DNA from: Croceibacterium_A sp035555595
Lineage (GTDB): Bacteria; Pseudomonadota; Alphaproteobacteria; Sphingomonadales; Sphingomonadaceae
Direction: 5' to 3'
NCBI GenBank assembly: GCA_035555595.1
Contig: DATMGK010000045.1
Coordinates: 1-64,000, forward strand
DNA: 64,000 nt
The notes below the pieces were generated by a model, which was given only the letters and a program-made list of their open reading frames with translations, searched no databases and was not told the DNA's origin. Positions 47,480 to 55,193 of this stretch are shown here, one piece after another (the stretch's first letter is position 1; each line of letters opens with the position of its first letter). Made by a program: the position numbers and the translations under genes.

Positions 47480-47992
47480 TCAAAAATGGTCGCCGACCAT
47501 GTCGATCTCTCTCACACCGCGCTTGCGGCGGGCGGCGTCGACAAGGCGGCGCAATTCTTCGCGGCGGGCCTGTGCGCCGGGGATATGGGGCAGGGTGAGA
47601 TTGGCGGTGCGTGTGGTCTCGTCGCTTGACGCCAGGCTGATGGTGCCGATGCCGGCCACCTGGTTGAGCAGGCTGAAATTCATCCGAACGTCTTTCACGC
47701 GGTAAAGTTCGATTTCATCGATGCTTTTGAACACGATACCGCGCCGCACGATCAGGCGTTCGTCGGTGAGCTGATAGTGCTCGCTCATTACCTGAAGCCA
47801 CCGCGCCAACACCGCCAGCAAAGACAGACCTGTCAGGACAAGCGGCCATGCGCCCCAGTCACCTGCCGTCGCCACCGTCAAGACGATACCGGCAAGCCCG
47901 GCCACCAAGGTGCCCAGACCTGCTGCGGTGCCCCACAGCCAGCCCCCGAAAGACGAACGAAAACTGTCGCGCACTACGTCCATTTGGCCCAT
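47480..47992 (-). CDS. Membrane protein with bacterial PH (bPH2, YdbS-like) domain
   Basis: This encodes 170 residues. Two transmembrane helices (residues about 18-40 and 45-65) are followed by a bPH2 domain: YQLTDERLIVRRGIVFKSIDEIELYRVKDVRM, then GTISLASSD. This architecture is common, with unknown function at the membrane. The last 30 residues are basic and helical. It is convergent with the GT87 gene and opposite in strand to the small lipoprotein. Confidence 0.85.
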   Translation of the reverse strand: MGQMDVVRDSFRSSFGGWLWGTAAGLGTLVAGLAGIVLTVATAGDWGAWPLVLTGLSLLAVLARWLQVMSEHYQLTDERLIVRRGIVFKSIDEIELYRVKDVRMNFSLLNQVAGIGTISLASSDETTRTANLTLPHIPGAQARREELRRLVDAARRKRGVREIDMVGDHF

Positions 47993-48128
47993 CCTTCCTG
48001 CGCACGGCTAGCACGACTGCGGCCTGCGCGCAGCAGCATTCATGAACGCTAGGCCGCCCGTGTGCCGCGACGGCTCGTGGAACTCTATTGGCGATACCGT
48101 CATTTCAAACAGTGAACGGAGAAAAATC

Positions 48129-48401
48129 ATGAATATTCGAATTCTGTCTGCACCTGCTGTGCTCTTTGTTTCAGCAGTCGCTCTGGGCGGTTGCGCCGGT
48201 AATTACGCGGGTGAAGGCGCGCTGGCAGGTGCCGCGGTGGGCGCTGGTGTTGGCGCCGTGACCGATGCCGATATCGCTACTTCCGCTGCCGTTGGTGCTG
48301 CTGCGGGTGCGGTGGGCGGTGCGCTCATCGAGAAGAATGGCAAGTGCTATCGCCGTGACCGCGATGGGCGTGAATACGAGGTATCTTGCCGTCGCCGCTA
48401 A
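48129..48401 (+). CDS. Small glycine-zipper lipoprotein
   Basis: This encodes 90 residues. The signal peptide ends ALGGC (Cys 22). Residues about 30-68 are Gly/Ala repeats of the glycine-zipper kind (AGAAVGAGVGAV, GAAAGAVGGALI), able to pack or insert into membranes. A basic Cys-containing tail (CYRRDRDGREYEVSCRRR) ends it. Outer-membrane lipoproteins of this kind have structural or envelope-stress roles; this one has no closer name. GGAGAAAAATC precedes the ATG. Confidence 0.8.
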   Translation: MNIRILSAPAVLFVSAVALGGCAGNYAGEGALAGAAVGAGVGAVTDADIATSAAVGAAAGAVGGALIEKNGKCYRRDRDGREYEVSCRRR

Positions 48402-48448
48402 TCACGTAGGCTCTGGTTGACTGGGCGGTGGGGCCAATTCTCCGCCGC

Positions 48449-48940
48449 CTATTGCGCGCCCGGAAAGTTCACCAACAGATCATAGGTCTGCGGATCGCCG
48501 ACCCCCGCCAGGCGATAGCCCTGCCGTAGCAGGAATGCATGGCGCACGATCTCAGCCTGCTGCTCGATGCCATATTTCTCAAGCTTCCACCCCGGCCTCA
48601 GGCTGTAGTCATATCGGCAGAACGGATGGCGATGCAGCAGCAGATACCAGTCGCCCCGTGATTGGGTCTGCCACACATGCGTCATCTCATGAATGAAATG
48701 ACCCTGCCGCTGGGCGTTCATACCTGAAAAATCATCGCAATAGGCATCGCCAAGCGGATGAAAATGCAGGTGCCCGCGCGGAGCCATCGTGATGCGCCGG
48801 GGTTGCAGCGGAAAGAACTTGCGCCGCCGGATCGTGACGCGGGCATAGTCAATCGCATTGCCGAACACACCGCGCGCCAGCGCGATCTCACCTTCGGTCA
48901 GGTGGCGTTCCCCGCCAACAGGGCAGATGGCGTCCACCAC
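48449..48940 (-). CDS. HEMTH zincin-like protein (vgr-related protein)
   Basis: This encodes 163 residues from GTG 48940, 19 nt after the copper-chaperone stop; a CTG at 48946 is another option. The GHFIHEMTHVWQ segment (residues about 87-98) is a zinc-protease HExxH motif, with a Glu (EQQAEIV) 40-odd residues later as a possible third ligand. The ALARGVFGNAIDYARVTIR opening resembles proteins annotated as vgr-related in sphingomonads. No signal peptide. Protease activity is inferred from the motif only. Confidence 0.7.
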   Translation of the reverse strand: MVDAICPVGGERHLTEGEIALARGVFGNAIDYARVTIRRRKFFPLQPRRITMAPRGHLHFHPLGDAYCDDFSGMNAQRQGHFIHEMTHVWQTQSRGDWYLLLHRHPFCRYDYSLRPGWKLEKYGIEQQAEIVRHAFLLRQGYRLAGVGDPQTYDLLVNFPGAQ

Positions 48941-48959
48941 CGTCAGCGGGAAACCCTTA

Positions 48960-49439
48960 TCAGCGTTCGTCGCCAGCTGCGCGTACTTCGGCCGGGAAGC
49001 TGATCTTGTCACCGCCCACGAAAGTCAGCGTCACTTCCGCCGTTCCGCCAGCGGTCACGGTATCGGCCAGATTATTGGCCATCACATGCAGTCCGCCCGG
49101 TTCAAACTTCAGTTCCCCGTTGGCGGGAACATCTACCTGGAAAATTTCGTCCATCGAGGGGGCGTTGTTCCACGTGCCCATTTGATGCAGCACAGTGCTT
49201 TCCGAGCCTGCGACCGATGCGGCGCGAATCATGCGGTTCTGTCCGCTGTCGTTCTTCACCTCAAAATAAACGGCTGCCGGATTTCCGGCCACTGCCGGCA
49301 GCATGAGCCGGGCGTTGGTCACCGAAATCCCCTCGGGAGCGTCGGGTGACGCATCGGCCTGTTCGGGCGTTTCTCCGCAAGCTGCCAGCCCCACAGTGGC
49401 GATGCCGAGCACCGCCGCCATCCAGAACCCTGTTCTCAT
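48960..49439 (-). CDS. PCu(A)C-type periplasmic copper chaperone, lipid-anchored
   Basis: This encodes 159 residues from ATG 49439. The signal ends GLAAC (Cys 21), so it is a lipoprotein. The copper site of PCuAC proteins, H-x-M ... M ... H-x-M, is visible as LHQMGTW, SMDEI and GGLHVMANNL. Such proteins deliver Cu(I) to cytochrome oxidase or other cuproenzymes. It is divergent from dnaK and probably co-transcribed with the HEMTH protein. Confidence 0.88.
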   Translation of the reverse strand: MRTGFWMAAVLGIATVGLAACGETPEQADASPDAPEGISVTNARLMLPAVAGNPAAVYFEVKNDSGQNRMIRAASVAGSESTVLHQMGTWNNAPSMDEIFQVDVPANGELKFEPGGLHVMANNLADTVTAGGTAEVTLTFVGGDKISFPAEVRAAGDER

Positions 49440-49486
49440 CTGCCGTCTCCCCGTGTTTTCGCGCATTTTTGTAGCTGCACGGCGCT

Positions 49487-49514
49487 CTTGTGCCAAGCCG
49501 AAGCGCCCCTATAT
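49487..49514 (+). promoter_or_regulatory. RpoH (sigma-32)-type promoter of dnaK
   Basis: CTTG (49487-49490), a 17-nt spacer, then CCTATAT (49508-49514). This matches the alphaproteobacterial heat-shock promoter pattern (CTTG ... CYTATNT). It lies 88 nt upstream of the dnaK start, leaving a leader of about 80 nt. Confidence 0.7.
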
Positions 49515-49602
49515 CCGCCGCGTAATCGAGCCGCCGAGGGGTTTTGCCCAATCGGGGAAGCCGACAGGCGGCGTCCAATCTGTGAAGGGATGTGGGGAAA
49601 CC

Positions 49603-51519
49603 ATGGCCAAAGTAATCGGTATCGATCTGGGTACGACCAACAGCTGCGTTGCGGTGATGGACGGGGGCAAGCCCAAGGTCATCGAAAATTCGGAAGGTGC
49701 ACGCACCACGCCGTCGATCGTCGCGTTCACCAAGGATGGCGAACGTCTGATCGGTCAGCCCGCCAAGCGGCAGGCCGTTACCAACGGCGACAACACGGTG
49801 TTCGCGGTGAAGCGCCTTATCGGCCGCCGGTTCGACGATCCGGTGACGAAGAAAGATACCGAACTCGTTCCCTACACCATCGTGAAGGGCAAGAACGGCG
49901 ATGCGTGGGTCCAGGCGGGCGGCGAAGACTATTCGCCCAGCCAGATCAGCGCCTTCATACTGCAGAAGATGAAGGAAACCGCCGAAAGCTATCTGGGTGA
50001 AACCGTTACCCAGGCGGTCATCACCGTTCCCGCATACTTCAACGATGCGCAGCGTCAGGCGACCAAGGACGCCGGTCAGATCGCGGGTCTTGAAGTGCTG
50101 CGTATCATCAACGAGCCGACGGCTGCCGCTCTCGCCTATGGGCTTGAGAAGAACGATGGCAAGACGATCGCGGTTTACGACCTTGGTGGCGGCACTTTCG
50201 ACGTTTCGATCCTTGAGATCGGCGACGGCGTGTTCGAGGTGAAGTCCACCAACGGCGATACTTTCCTCGGTGGTGAGGACTTTGACTCCAAGCTGGTCGA
50301 ATGGCTGGCCGACAAGTTCAAGGCCAAGGAAAACATGGACCTGAAGACCGACAAGCTCGCTCTTCAGCGCCTGAAGGAAGCGGCCGAGAAGGCCAAGATC
50401 GAGCTGTCCTCGACCGCGACCACCGAAATCAACCTGCCGTTCATCACCGCGCGCATGGAAGGCGGCAGCACCACGCCGCTGCACCTCGTGGAAACGGTGA
50501 CGCGCGCCGACCTCGAAAAGATGGTCGCGGGTCTGATCGAACGCACCAAGGAACCGATGAAGAAGGCACTCGCCGATGCTGGCCTCAAGGCCAGCGACAT
50601 CGACGATGTCGTGCTCGTCGGTGGCATGACCCGCATGCCCAAGGTGCGCGAGACGGTGAAGGAATTCTTCGGCAAGGAACCGCACACCGGCGTCAATCCG
50701 GACGAAGTCGTCGCCATGGGCGCCGCCATTCAGGCGGGCGTGCTGCAGGGCGATGTGAAGGACGTGCTGCTGCTCGACGTGACCCCGCTTTCGCTGGGTA
50801 TCGAAACGCTGGGTGGCATCATGACCAAGATGATCGACCGCAACACCACGATCCCGACCAAGAAGGCGCAGGTCTATTCCACTGCTGAGGATAACCAGCA
50901 GGCGGTGACGATCCGCGTGTTCCAGGGCGAACGTGAAATGGCGGCTGACAACAAGCTGCTCGGCCAGTTCGATCTGGTCGGCATCCCGCCCGCGCCGCGC
51001 GGCGTGCCGCAGATCGAGGTGACGTTCGATATCGACGCCAACGGCATCGTTAACGTTCATGCCAAGGACAAGGGCACCGGCAAGGAACAGCAGATCCGCA
51101 TTCAGGCTTCCGGCGGTCTTTCGGATACCGACATCGATCAGATGGTCAGGGATGCCGAAAAGTTCGCTGACGAAGACAAGAAGCGTCGCGAATCGGCAGA
51201 GGCGAAGAACAACGCCGACAGCCTGGTTCACGCCACGGAAAAGCAGCTTCAGGAACACGGTGACAAGATCGATGCTGGCCTGAAGTCGGAAATCGAAACC
51301 GCGCTGGCGGAAACGAAGACCGCAATCGAAGGCGGCGATGTTGAAGCGATCAAGGCCAAGAGCCAGTCGCTGACGGATCTCGCCATGAAGATGGGTCAGC
51401 AGATCTATCAGCAGGAACAGGCTTCCGCCGCACCGGCCGAAGGCGAAGCGCCGCAGTCGGGTGACGAGGAAGTCGTGGACGCCGAGTTCTCCGAAGTGGA
51501 CGAAGAGAACAAGGGCTGA
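49603..51519 (+). CDS. dnaK: Chaperone protein DnaK (Hsp70)
   Basis: This encodes 638 residues. The nucleotide-binding domain shows IGIDLGTTNSCVAVMDGG, IINEPTAAALAYGL, YDLGGGTFDVSIL and DDVVLVGGMTRMPKV. The substrate domain includes LDVTPLSLGIETLGG, and an acidic Glu/Ala-rich lid tail ends VDAEFSEVDEENKG. ATG 49603 has GGGGA upstream. An RpoH-type promoter precedes it, consistent with heat-shock control. A strong hairpin separates it from dnaJ. Confidence 0.98.
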   Translation: MAKVIGIDLGTTNSCVAVMDGGKPKVIENSEGARTTPSIVAFTKDGERLIGQPAKRQAVTNGDNTVFAVKRLIGRRFDDPVTKKDTELVPYTIVKGKNGDAWVQAGGEDYSPSQISAFILQKMKETAESYLGETVTQAVITVPAYFNDAQRQATKDAGQIAGLEVLRIINEPTAAALAYGLEKNDGKTIAVYDLGGGTFDVSILEIGDGVFEVKSTNGDTFLGGEDFDSKLVEWLADKFKAKENMDLKTDKLALQRLKEAAEKAKIELSSTATTEINLPFITARMEGGSTTPLHLVETVTRADLEKMVAGLIERTKEPMKKALADAGLKASDIDDVVLVGGMTRMPKVRETVKEFFGKEPHTGVNPDEVVAMGAAIQAGVLQGDVKDVLLLDVTPLSLGIETLGGIMTKMIDRNTTIPTKKAQVYSTAEDNQQAVTIRVFQGEREMAADNKLLGQFDLVGIPPAPRGVPQIEVTFDIDANGIVNVHAKDKGTGKEQQIRIQASGGLSDTDIDQMVRDAEKFADEDKKRRESAEAKNNADSLVHATEKQLQEHGDKIDAGLKSEIETALAETKTAIEGGDVEAIKAKSQSLTDLAMKMGQQIYQQEQASAAPAEGEAPQSGDEEVVDAEFSEVDEENKG

Positions 51520-51542
51520 TTGAGTCCTGATAGGACACCCCA

Positions 51543-51573
51543 CCGCCGCTGACCCAATCCGGGTCGGCGGCGG
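51543..51573 (+). terminator. dnaK-dnaJ intergenic hairpin (attenuator candidate)
   Basis: CCGCCGCTGACCC and GGGTCGGCGGCGG form a 13-bp stem with one G-U pair and a 5-nt loop (AATCC). It begins 23 nt after dnaK and ends 20 nt before dnaJ. Without a U-tract it more likely limits readthrough or stabilises the dnaK mRNA than fully terminates. Confidence 0.7.
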
Positions 51574-51593
51574 GCAGGGCTGAGGGGCTGGAC

Positions 51594-52709
51594 ATGCCTG
51601 CGACGGAAGTCGATTTTTATGAGCTGCTGGGGGTGGAGCGCACCGCCGATGGGGGGACGATCAAGTCCGCCTATCGCAAGCTTGCCATGCAGTATCACCC
51701 GGATCGCAATCCGGGCTGTCAGGATAGCGAGGCGCGCTTCAAGGCGATCAGCGTCGCTTATGACTGCCTGAAAGATCCCCAGAAGCGCGCCGCTTACGAT
51801 CAGTATGGTCACGCCGCCTTTACGCAGGGTGGCGGTCGGGGCGGTCCGCAGGCCGATTTCGGCGATCTGGGCGACATTTTCGAAACCATTTTCGGCAGTG
51901 CGTTCGGCGGCGGTGGCCGTGCCAAGGCGCGCCGGGGCGCGGATCTGCGTTATGACATGCAGGTCTCGCTGGAAGATGCCTTCCACGGCAAGGATACCGA
52001 GATAAAGGTCGAGGTTTCCGTCGCCTGCGATCCGTGCAGCGGATCGGGTGCCGAACCGGGCACCTCACGCCGTCGGTGCGAATTGTGCGGCGGCCACGGC
52101 AAGGTCCGCGCACAGCAGGGCTTCTTCGTAATCGAAAAGCCGTGCCCCAGCTGCCATGGCCGGGGCGAGGTTATCGAAAAGCCGTGCCGTGAATGTCGCG
52201 GAGAGGGCAGGGTGGACAAGGTCCAGTCTCTCGCCGTCGAGATCCCGCCCGGCGTTGATAACGGCACCCGCATCCGTCTCTCTGGTAAAGGAGAGGCCGG
52301 GCCGATGGGTGCGCCTCCGGGCGATCTCTACATTTTCGTCCATGTGCAGCAGCACCCGGTTTTCCAGCGCGAGGGCACTACGCTGTTCACCCGCGTTCCG
52401 GTCAGCTTCACCACTGCGGCGCTTGGCGGATCGATAGAACTGCCCGGCCTCGATGGCGAAAGGCACACCATCGACATTCCTGCCGGCATCCAGTCGGGCA
52501 AGCAGCTTCGCAAACGCGGTGCGGGCATGCCGGTGCTGCAAGGGCGCGGCCGGGGCGATCTCGTCACAGAAATCGCCGTCGAAACCCCCACGAAGCTCAC
52601 CGCCCGCCAAAAGGAACTTCTGTGCGAATTCCGCGAGACGGAAACCGGCGAGGAATGTCCCGAGAGCCGGGGCTTCTTTGACAAGCTGAAGAGCGCGTTC
52701 GGGGCTTAA
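51594..52709 (+). CDS. dnaJ: Chaperone protein DnaJ (Hsp40)
   Basis: This encodes 371 residues. The J domain carries HPD at 35-37, followed by the Gly/Phe-rich linker (FGSAFGGGGRAKARRG). The four zinc repeats are CDPCSGSG, CELCGGHG, CPSCHGRG and CRECRGEG. The C-terminal substrate domains contain PPGVDNGTRIRLSGKGEAG. It activates DnaK ATPase. It is downstream of dnaK by 74 nt, sharing its transcript in part. Confidence 0.97.
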   Translation: MPATEVDFYELLGVERTADGGTIKSAYRKLAMQYHPDRNPGCQDSEARFKAISVAYDCLKDPQKRAAYDQYGHAAFTQGGGRGGPQADFGDLGDIFETIFGSAFGGGGRAKARRGADLRYDMQVSLEDAFHGKDTEIKVEVSVACDPCSGSGAEPGTSRRRCELCGGHGKVRAQQGFFVIEKPCPSCHGRGEVIEKPCRECRGEGRVDKVQSLAVEIPPGVDNGTRIRLSGKGEAGPMGAPPGDLYIFVHVQQHPVFQREGTTLFTRVPVSFTTAALGGSIELPGLDGERHTIDIPAGIQSGKQLRKRGAGMPVLQGRGRGDLVTEIAVETPTKLTARQKELLCEFRETETGEECPESRGFFDKLKSAFGA

Positions 52710-52719
52710 CTCCTTCATG

Positions 52720-52743
52720 CCCTCTCCCCTGCGGGGGAGAGGG
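52720..52743. repeat. REP-like palindrome between dnaJ and radA
   Basis: CCCTCTCCCC-TGCG-GGGGAGAGGG, a 10-bp perfect stem, followed by TTGGGAAAGGG. This is the familiar CCCTCTCCCC...GGGGAGAGGG intergenic element scattered in many proteobacterial genomes. It may also serve as a dnaJ terminator. Only this one copy is seen in the window. Confidence 0.75.
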
Positions 52744-52774
52744 TTGGGAAAGGGACGGGGCGCTCCCCACTTGT

Positions 52775-52789
52775 GTTCCCTATACGTTC
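52775..52789 (+). promoter_or_regulatory. LexA-type SOS box upstream of radA
   Basis: GTTC-CCTATAC-GTTC matches exactly the alphaproteobacterial LexA consensus direct repeat GTTC-N7-GTTC. It lies 16 nt before the radA ATG and encloses a TATAC that could be part of a -10, a position where a repressor would block transcription or elongation. Confidence 0.6.
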
Positions 52790-52805
52790 CTGATACGCGC
52801 CGGCT

Positions 52806-54173
52806 ATGGCCAAGCCCAAACGACGCTATGTATGCACCGAATGCGGCAGCGTTTCGCAACGCTGGCAGGGGCAGTGCGTCGATTGCTCCCAGTGGAACAC
52901 ACTGGTTGAAGAAGCGCCGGAAACGCCCTTTTCGGCAAAGCATCATCTTTCCACCGGTGGGCGCCCAATCGCTCTGGAAACGCTCGACGCCCCGATCGAA
53001 CCGTTGACGCGGCGTAGCACGGGGCTGGCGGAATTCGATCGTGCGCTGGGCGGTGGCCTCGTACCCGGTTCCGCCATTTTGATGGGGGGAGAGCCGGGGA
53101 TCGGCAAATCCACCCTGCTGCTGCAAGCCGCGGCGATGATCGCACGCTCGGGCGCTCAGGCGCTTTATATCAGTGGGGAGGAAGCGACCGGTCAGGTGCG
53201 GATGCGCGCGGCGCGACTGGGGCTGGCGGATGCCCCGCTGCGGCTCGCTGCGGCGACTTCGGTGCGCGATATCCTCACCACACTCAATTCCGGCCCTCCA
53301 CCTGCATTGCTGGTTATCGATTCGATCCAGACCATGCATTCCGACACTATCGAAGGCGCGCCCGGCACGGTCAGCCAGGTCCGCGCCAGCGCTTTCGAAT
53401 TGATCCGCTATGCCAAGGAAAACGGCGTTGCGCTGGTTCTCGTCGGCCACGTCACGAAGGACGGCACAATCGCCGGGCCGCGTGTGATGGAACACATGGT
53501 CGACGTGGTGATGAGCTTCGAGGGGGAGCGGAGCCACCAGTATCGCATCCTGCGCGCGCTCAAGAACCGTTTTGGCGCGGTGGACGAGATTGGCGTCTTC
53601 GCGATGGAAGGGCAGGGCCTTTCCGAAGTGCCTAATCCATCGATGCTGTTCCTGTCCGGCCGGGAAGAGCCGATTGCGGGCAGCGCCATCTTCCCCGCGC
53701 TGGAAGGCACGCGGCCCGTTCTGGTGGAGGTTCAGGCGCTGATCGTGCGCCTGCAATCCGGCGCTACGCCGCGCCGCGCGGTCGTGGGGTGGGATAGTGG
53801 ACGCCTCGCCATGCTACTCGCTGTGCTGGAGGCGCGCTGCGGGCTCAGCTTCTCCTCGGCGGAAGTCTATCTGAACGTCGCAGGCGGCTATCGTCTGGCA
53901 GACCCGGCGGCCGACCTCGCGGTAGCCGCTGCGCTCGTTTCGGCGCTGGCCGACAAGCCCTTGCCGCTGCGCGCGGTGTGGTTTGGCGAAGTCTCCTTGT
54001 CCGGAGAAATTCGCCCCGTCGCCCACGCTCCCCTGCGCTTGCGAGAAGCGGCAAAGCTCGGTTTCGATATGGGCCATGGCCCGCAGGACAACGCGCCGGA
54101 TGGCAAGGCCCTGCGCTATTCCGCCCTGCCTGCACTGCCCAACCTCGTTGACCGTATCATGGGCGGCTCCTAA
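52806..54173 (+). CDS. radA: DNA repair protein RadA (Sms)
   Basis: This encodes 455 residues. RadA is a RecA-like branch-migration helicase. Zinc finger cysteines are at 10, 13, 24 and 27. Walker A is GGEPGIGKST, Walker B is LLVIDSIQTM, and the RadA-specific KNRFG motif is present. A Lon-like C-terminal domain (FSSAEVYLNVAGGYRLADPAADLAVAAALVSAL in pieces) follows. A GTTC-N7-GTTC box immediately upstream suggests DNA-damage control. Confidence 0.96.
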   Translation: MAKPKRRYVCTECGSVSQRWQGQCVDCSQWNTLVEEAPETPFSAKHHLSTGGRPIALETLDAPIEPLTRRSTGLAEFDRALGGGLVPGSAILMGGEPGIGKSTLLLQAAAMIARSGAQALYISGEEATGQVRMRAARLGLADAPLRLAAATSVRDILTTLNSGPPPALLVIDSIQTMHSDTIEGAPGTVSQVRASAFELIRYAKENGVALVLVGHVTKDGTIAGPRVMEHMVDVVMSFEGERSHQYRILRALKNRFGAVDEIGVFAMEGQGLSEVPNPSMLFLSGREEPIAGSAIFPALEGTRPVLVEVQALIVRLQSGATPRRAVVGWDSGRLAMLLAVLEARCGLSFSSAEVYLNVAGGYRLADPAADLAVAAALVSALADKPLPLRAVWFGEVSLSGEIRPVAHAPLRLREAAKLGFDMGHGPQDNAPDGKALRYSALPALPNLVDRIMGGS

Positions 54174-54184
54174 ATTCCGGGCCA

Positions 54185-54727
54185 ATGACGGGTTTCGACA
54201 TCATCGTGCTGTTCGTCGTGGGCGTTGCCGCTGTGGGCGGCTTCGTGCGCGGCTTCGTGCAGGAAGTGCTGTCTCTGCTGGCATGGGCTGGCGCGATCGT
54301 GGCGGTGCGTTATCTCCACACGGACCTGACGGTTATTCTCAACGACTGGATCGGCACCCCATCCGCTGCCGCGGTTCTGGCGTTCCTGCTGCTACTGGTG
54401 ATCCCACTTGCAGCAATAAAGCTCATCGCGAAACACATCGGCCGTGCATCGCGCAAATCGGTGCTTGGCCCCATGGACCGCGTGCTCGGCTTCGGCTTCG
54501 GGGCGGTGAAGGGGGCGATCATTGTCGTCTTTGCGTTCTCGATGCTCGTGCTGGGCTACGACAGCGTATGGGGTCCCGCAGGGCGCCCCACCTGGATGAC
54601 TACGGCGCGCACATACCCGTTCGTCAATGCCAGCGCCGATGCGCTGGTGCAGTTGATCCGTGAACGCCAGTTTCGCCTGATGATCGGCGATCAGGTTATC
54701 GCGGGCCACAGCGACGAAACGCCATGA
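54185..54727 (+). CDS. CvpA-family inner-membrane protein
   Basis: This encodes 180 residues with four hydrophobic helices in the first 120 residues, in the CvpA arrangement: FDIIVLFVVGVAAVGGFVRGFVQEVLSLLAWAGA in pieces, then LGPMDRVLGFGFGAVKG. CvpA is linked to colicin V production and envelope tolerance; the molecular role is not established. It follows radA by 11 nt and overlaps the next gene by ATGA. Confidence 0.87.
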   Translation: MTGFDIIVLFVVGVAAVGGFVRGFVQEVLSLLAWAGAIVAVRYLHTDLTVILNDWIGTPSAAAVLAFLLLLVIPLAAIKLIAKHIGRASRKSVLGPMDRVLGFGFGAVKGAIIVVFAFSMLVLGYDSVWGPAGRPTWMTTARTYPFVNASADALVQLIRERQFRLMIGDQVIAGHSDETP

Positions 54728-55155
54728 GCGCGGCGAGTCTCTATACCCCTGAACTCCTGGCGTTGGCCGTGGAACTGGCGAATGTTCCACCGCTGGATGG
54801 CGCCGACGCTGCGGCAGAGGCGCGCTCGCCCACTTGCGGTAGCACGCTGGCAGTGGACCTGACGCTGGATGCCGCCGCTCGGATCGATCGTATCGGCATG
54901 CGCGTGCGTGCGTGCGCCGTTGGTCAGGCCGCAGCGGCGATCTTTGCCCGTCACGCGGCCGGGCGCGATCTTGCCGACATTGCCGCCGCCGTGGATGCGC
55001 TGGACGCGTGGCTGACGAATGACGAGCCCCAGCCGGACTGGCCCGATCTCGCGCTCATCGCTCCTGCTCGTGCATATCCCGGTCGCCACGGTGCGATTTT
55101 GCTGCCGTGGAAGGCTGCGTTGGCGGCTCTTTCCACGGTGCCGGCTGCGAGCTAA
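54724..55155 (+). CDS. NifU/SufU-like protein lacking the third cluster cysteine
   Basis: This encodes 143 residues with the fold of an iron-sulfur scaffold. Two expected cysteines are visible, in SPTCGS (about residue 38) and VRACAVGQAA (about 61). At the third position, where scaffolds usually have R-x-x-C-x-L-P-W, it reads RHGAILLPWKAAL. Binding of a complete cluster by three Cys is therefore not possible in the usual way. Role unknown; similar sequences occur in sphingomonads. Confidence 0.7.
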   Translation: MSAASLYTPELLALAVELANVPPLDGADAAAEARSPTCGSTLAVDLTLDAAARIDRIGMRVRACAVGQAAAAIFARHAAGRDLADIAAAVDALDAWLTNDEPQPDWPDLALIAPARAYPGRHGAILLPWKAALAALSTVPAAS

Positions 55156-55193
55156 CCACCGGCTCGGAGAGAGCACGGGGCAGAGGGTGGCGT

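Noticed and set aside
49261..51543. 760-codon open frame antisense to dnaK
   Set aside because: Long antisense frames opposite dnaK are a well-known artefact of GC-rich codon bias (historically mis-annotated as glutamate dehydrogenase). dnaK itself is certain.
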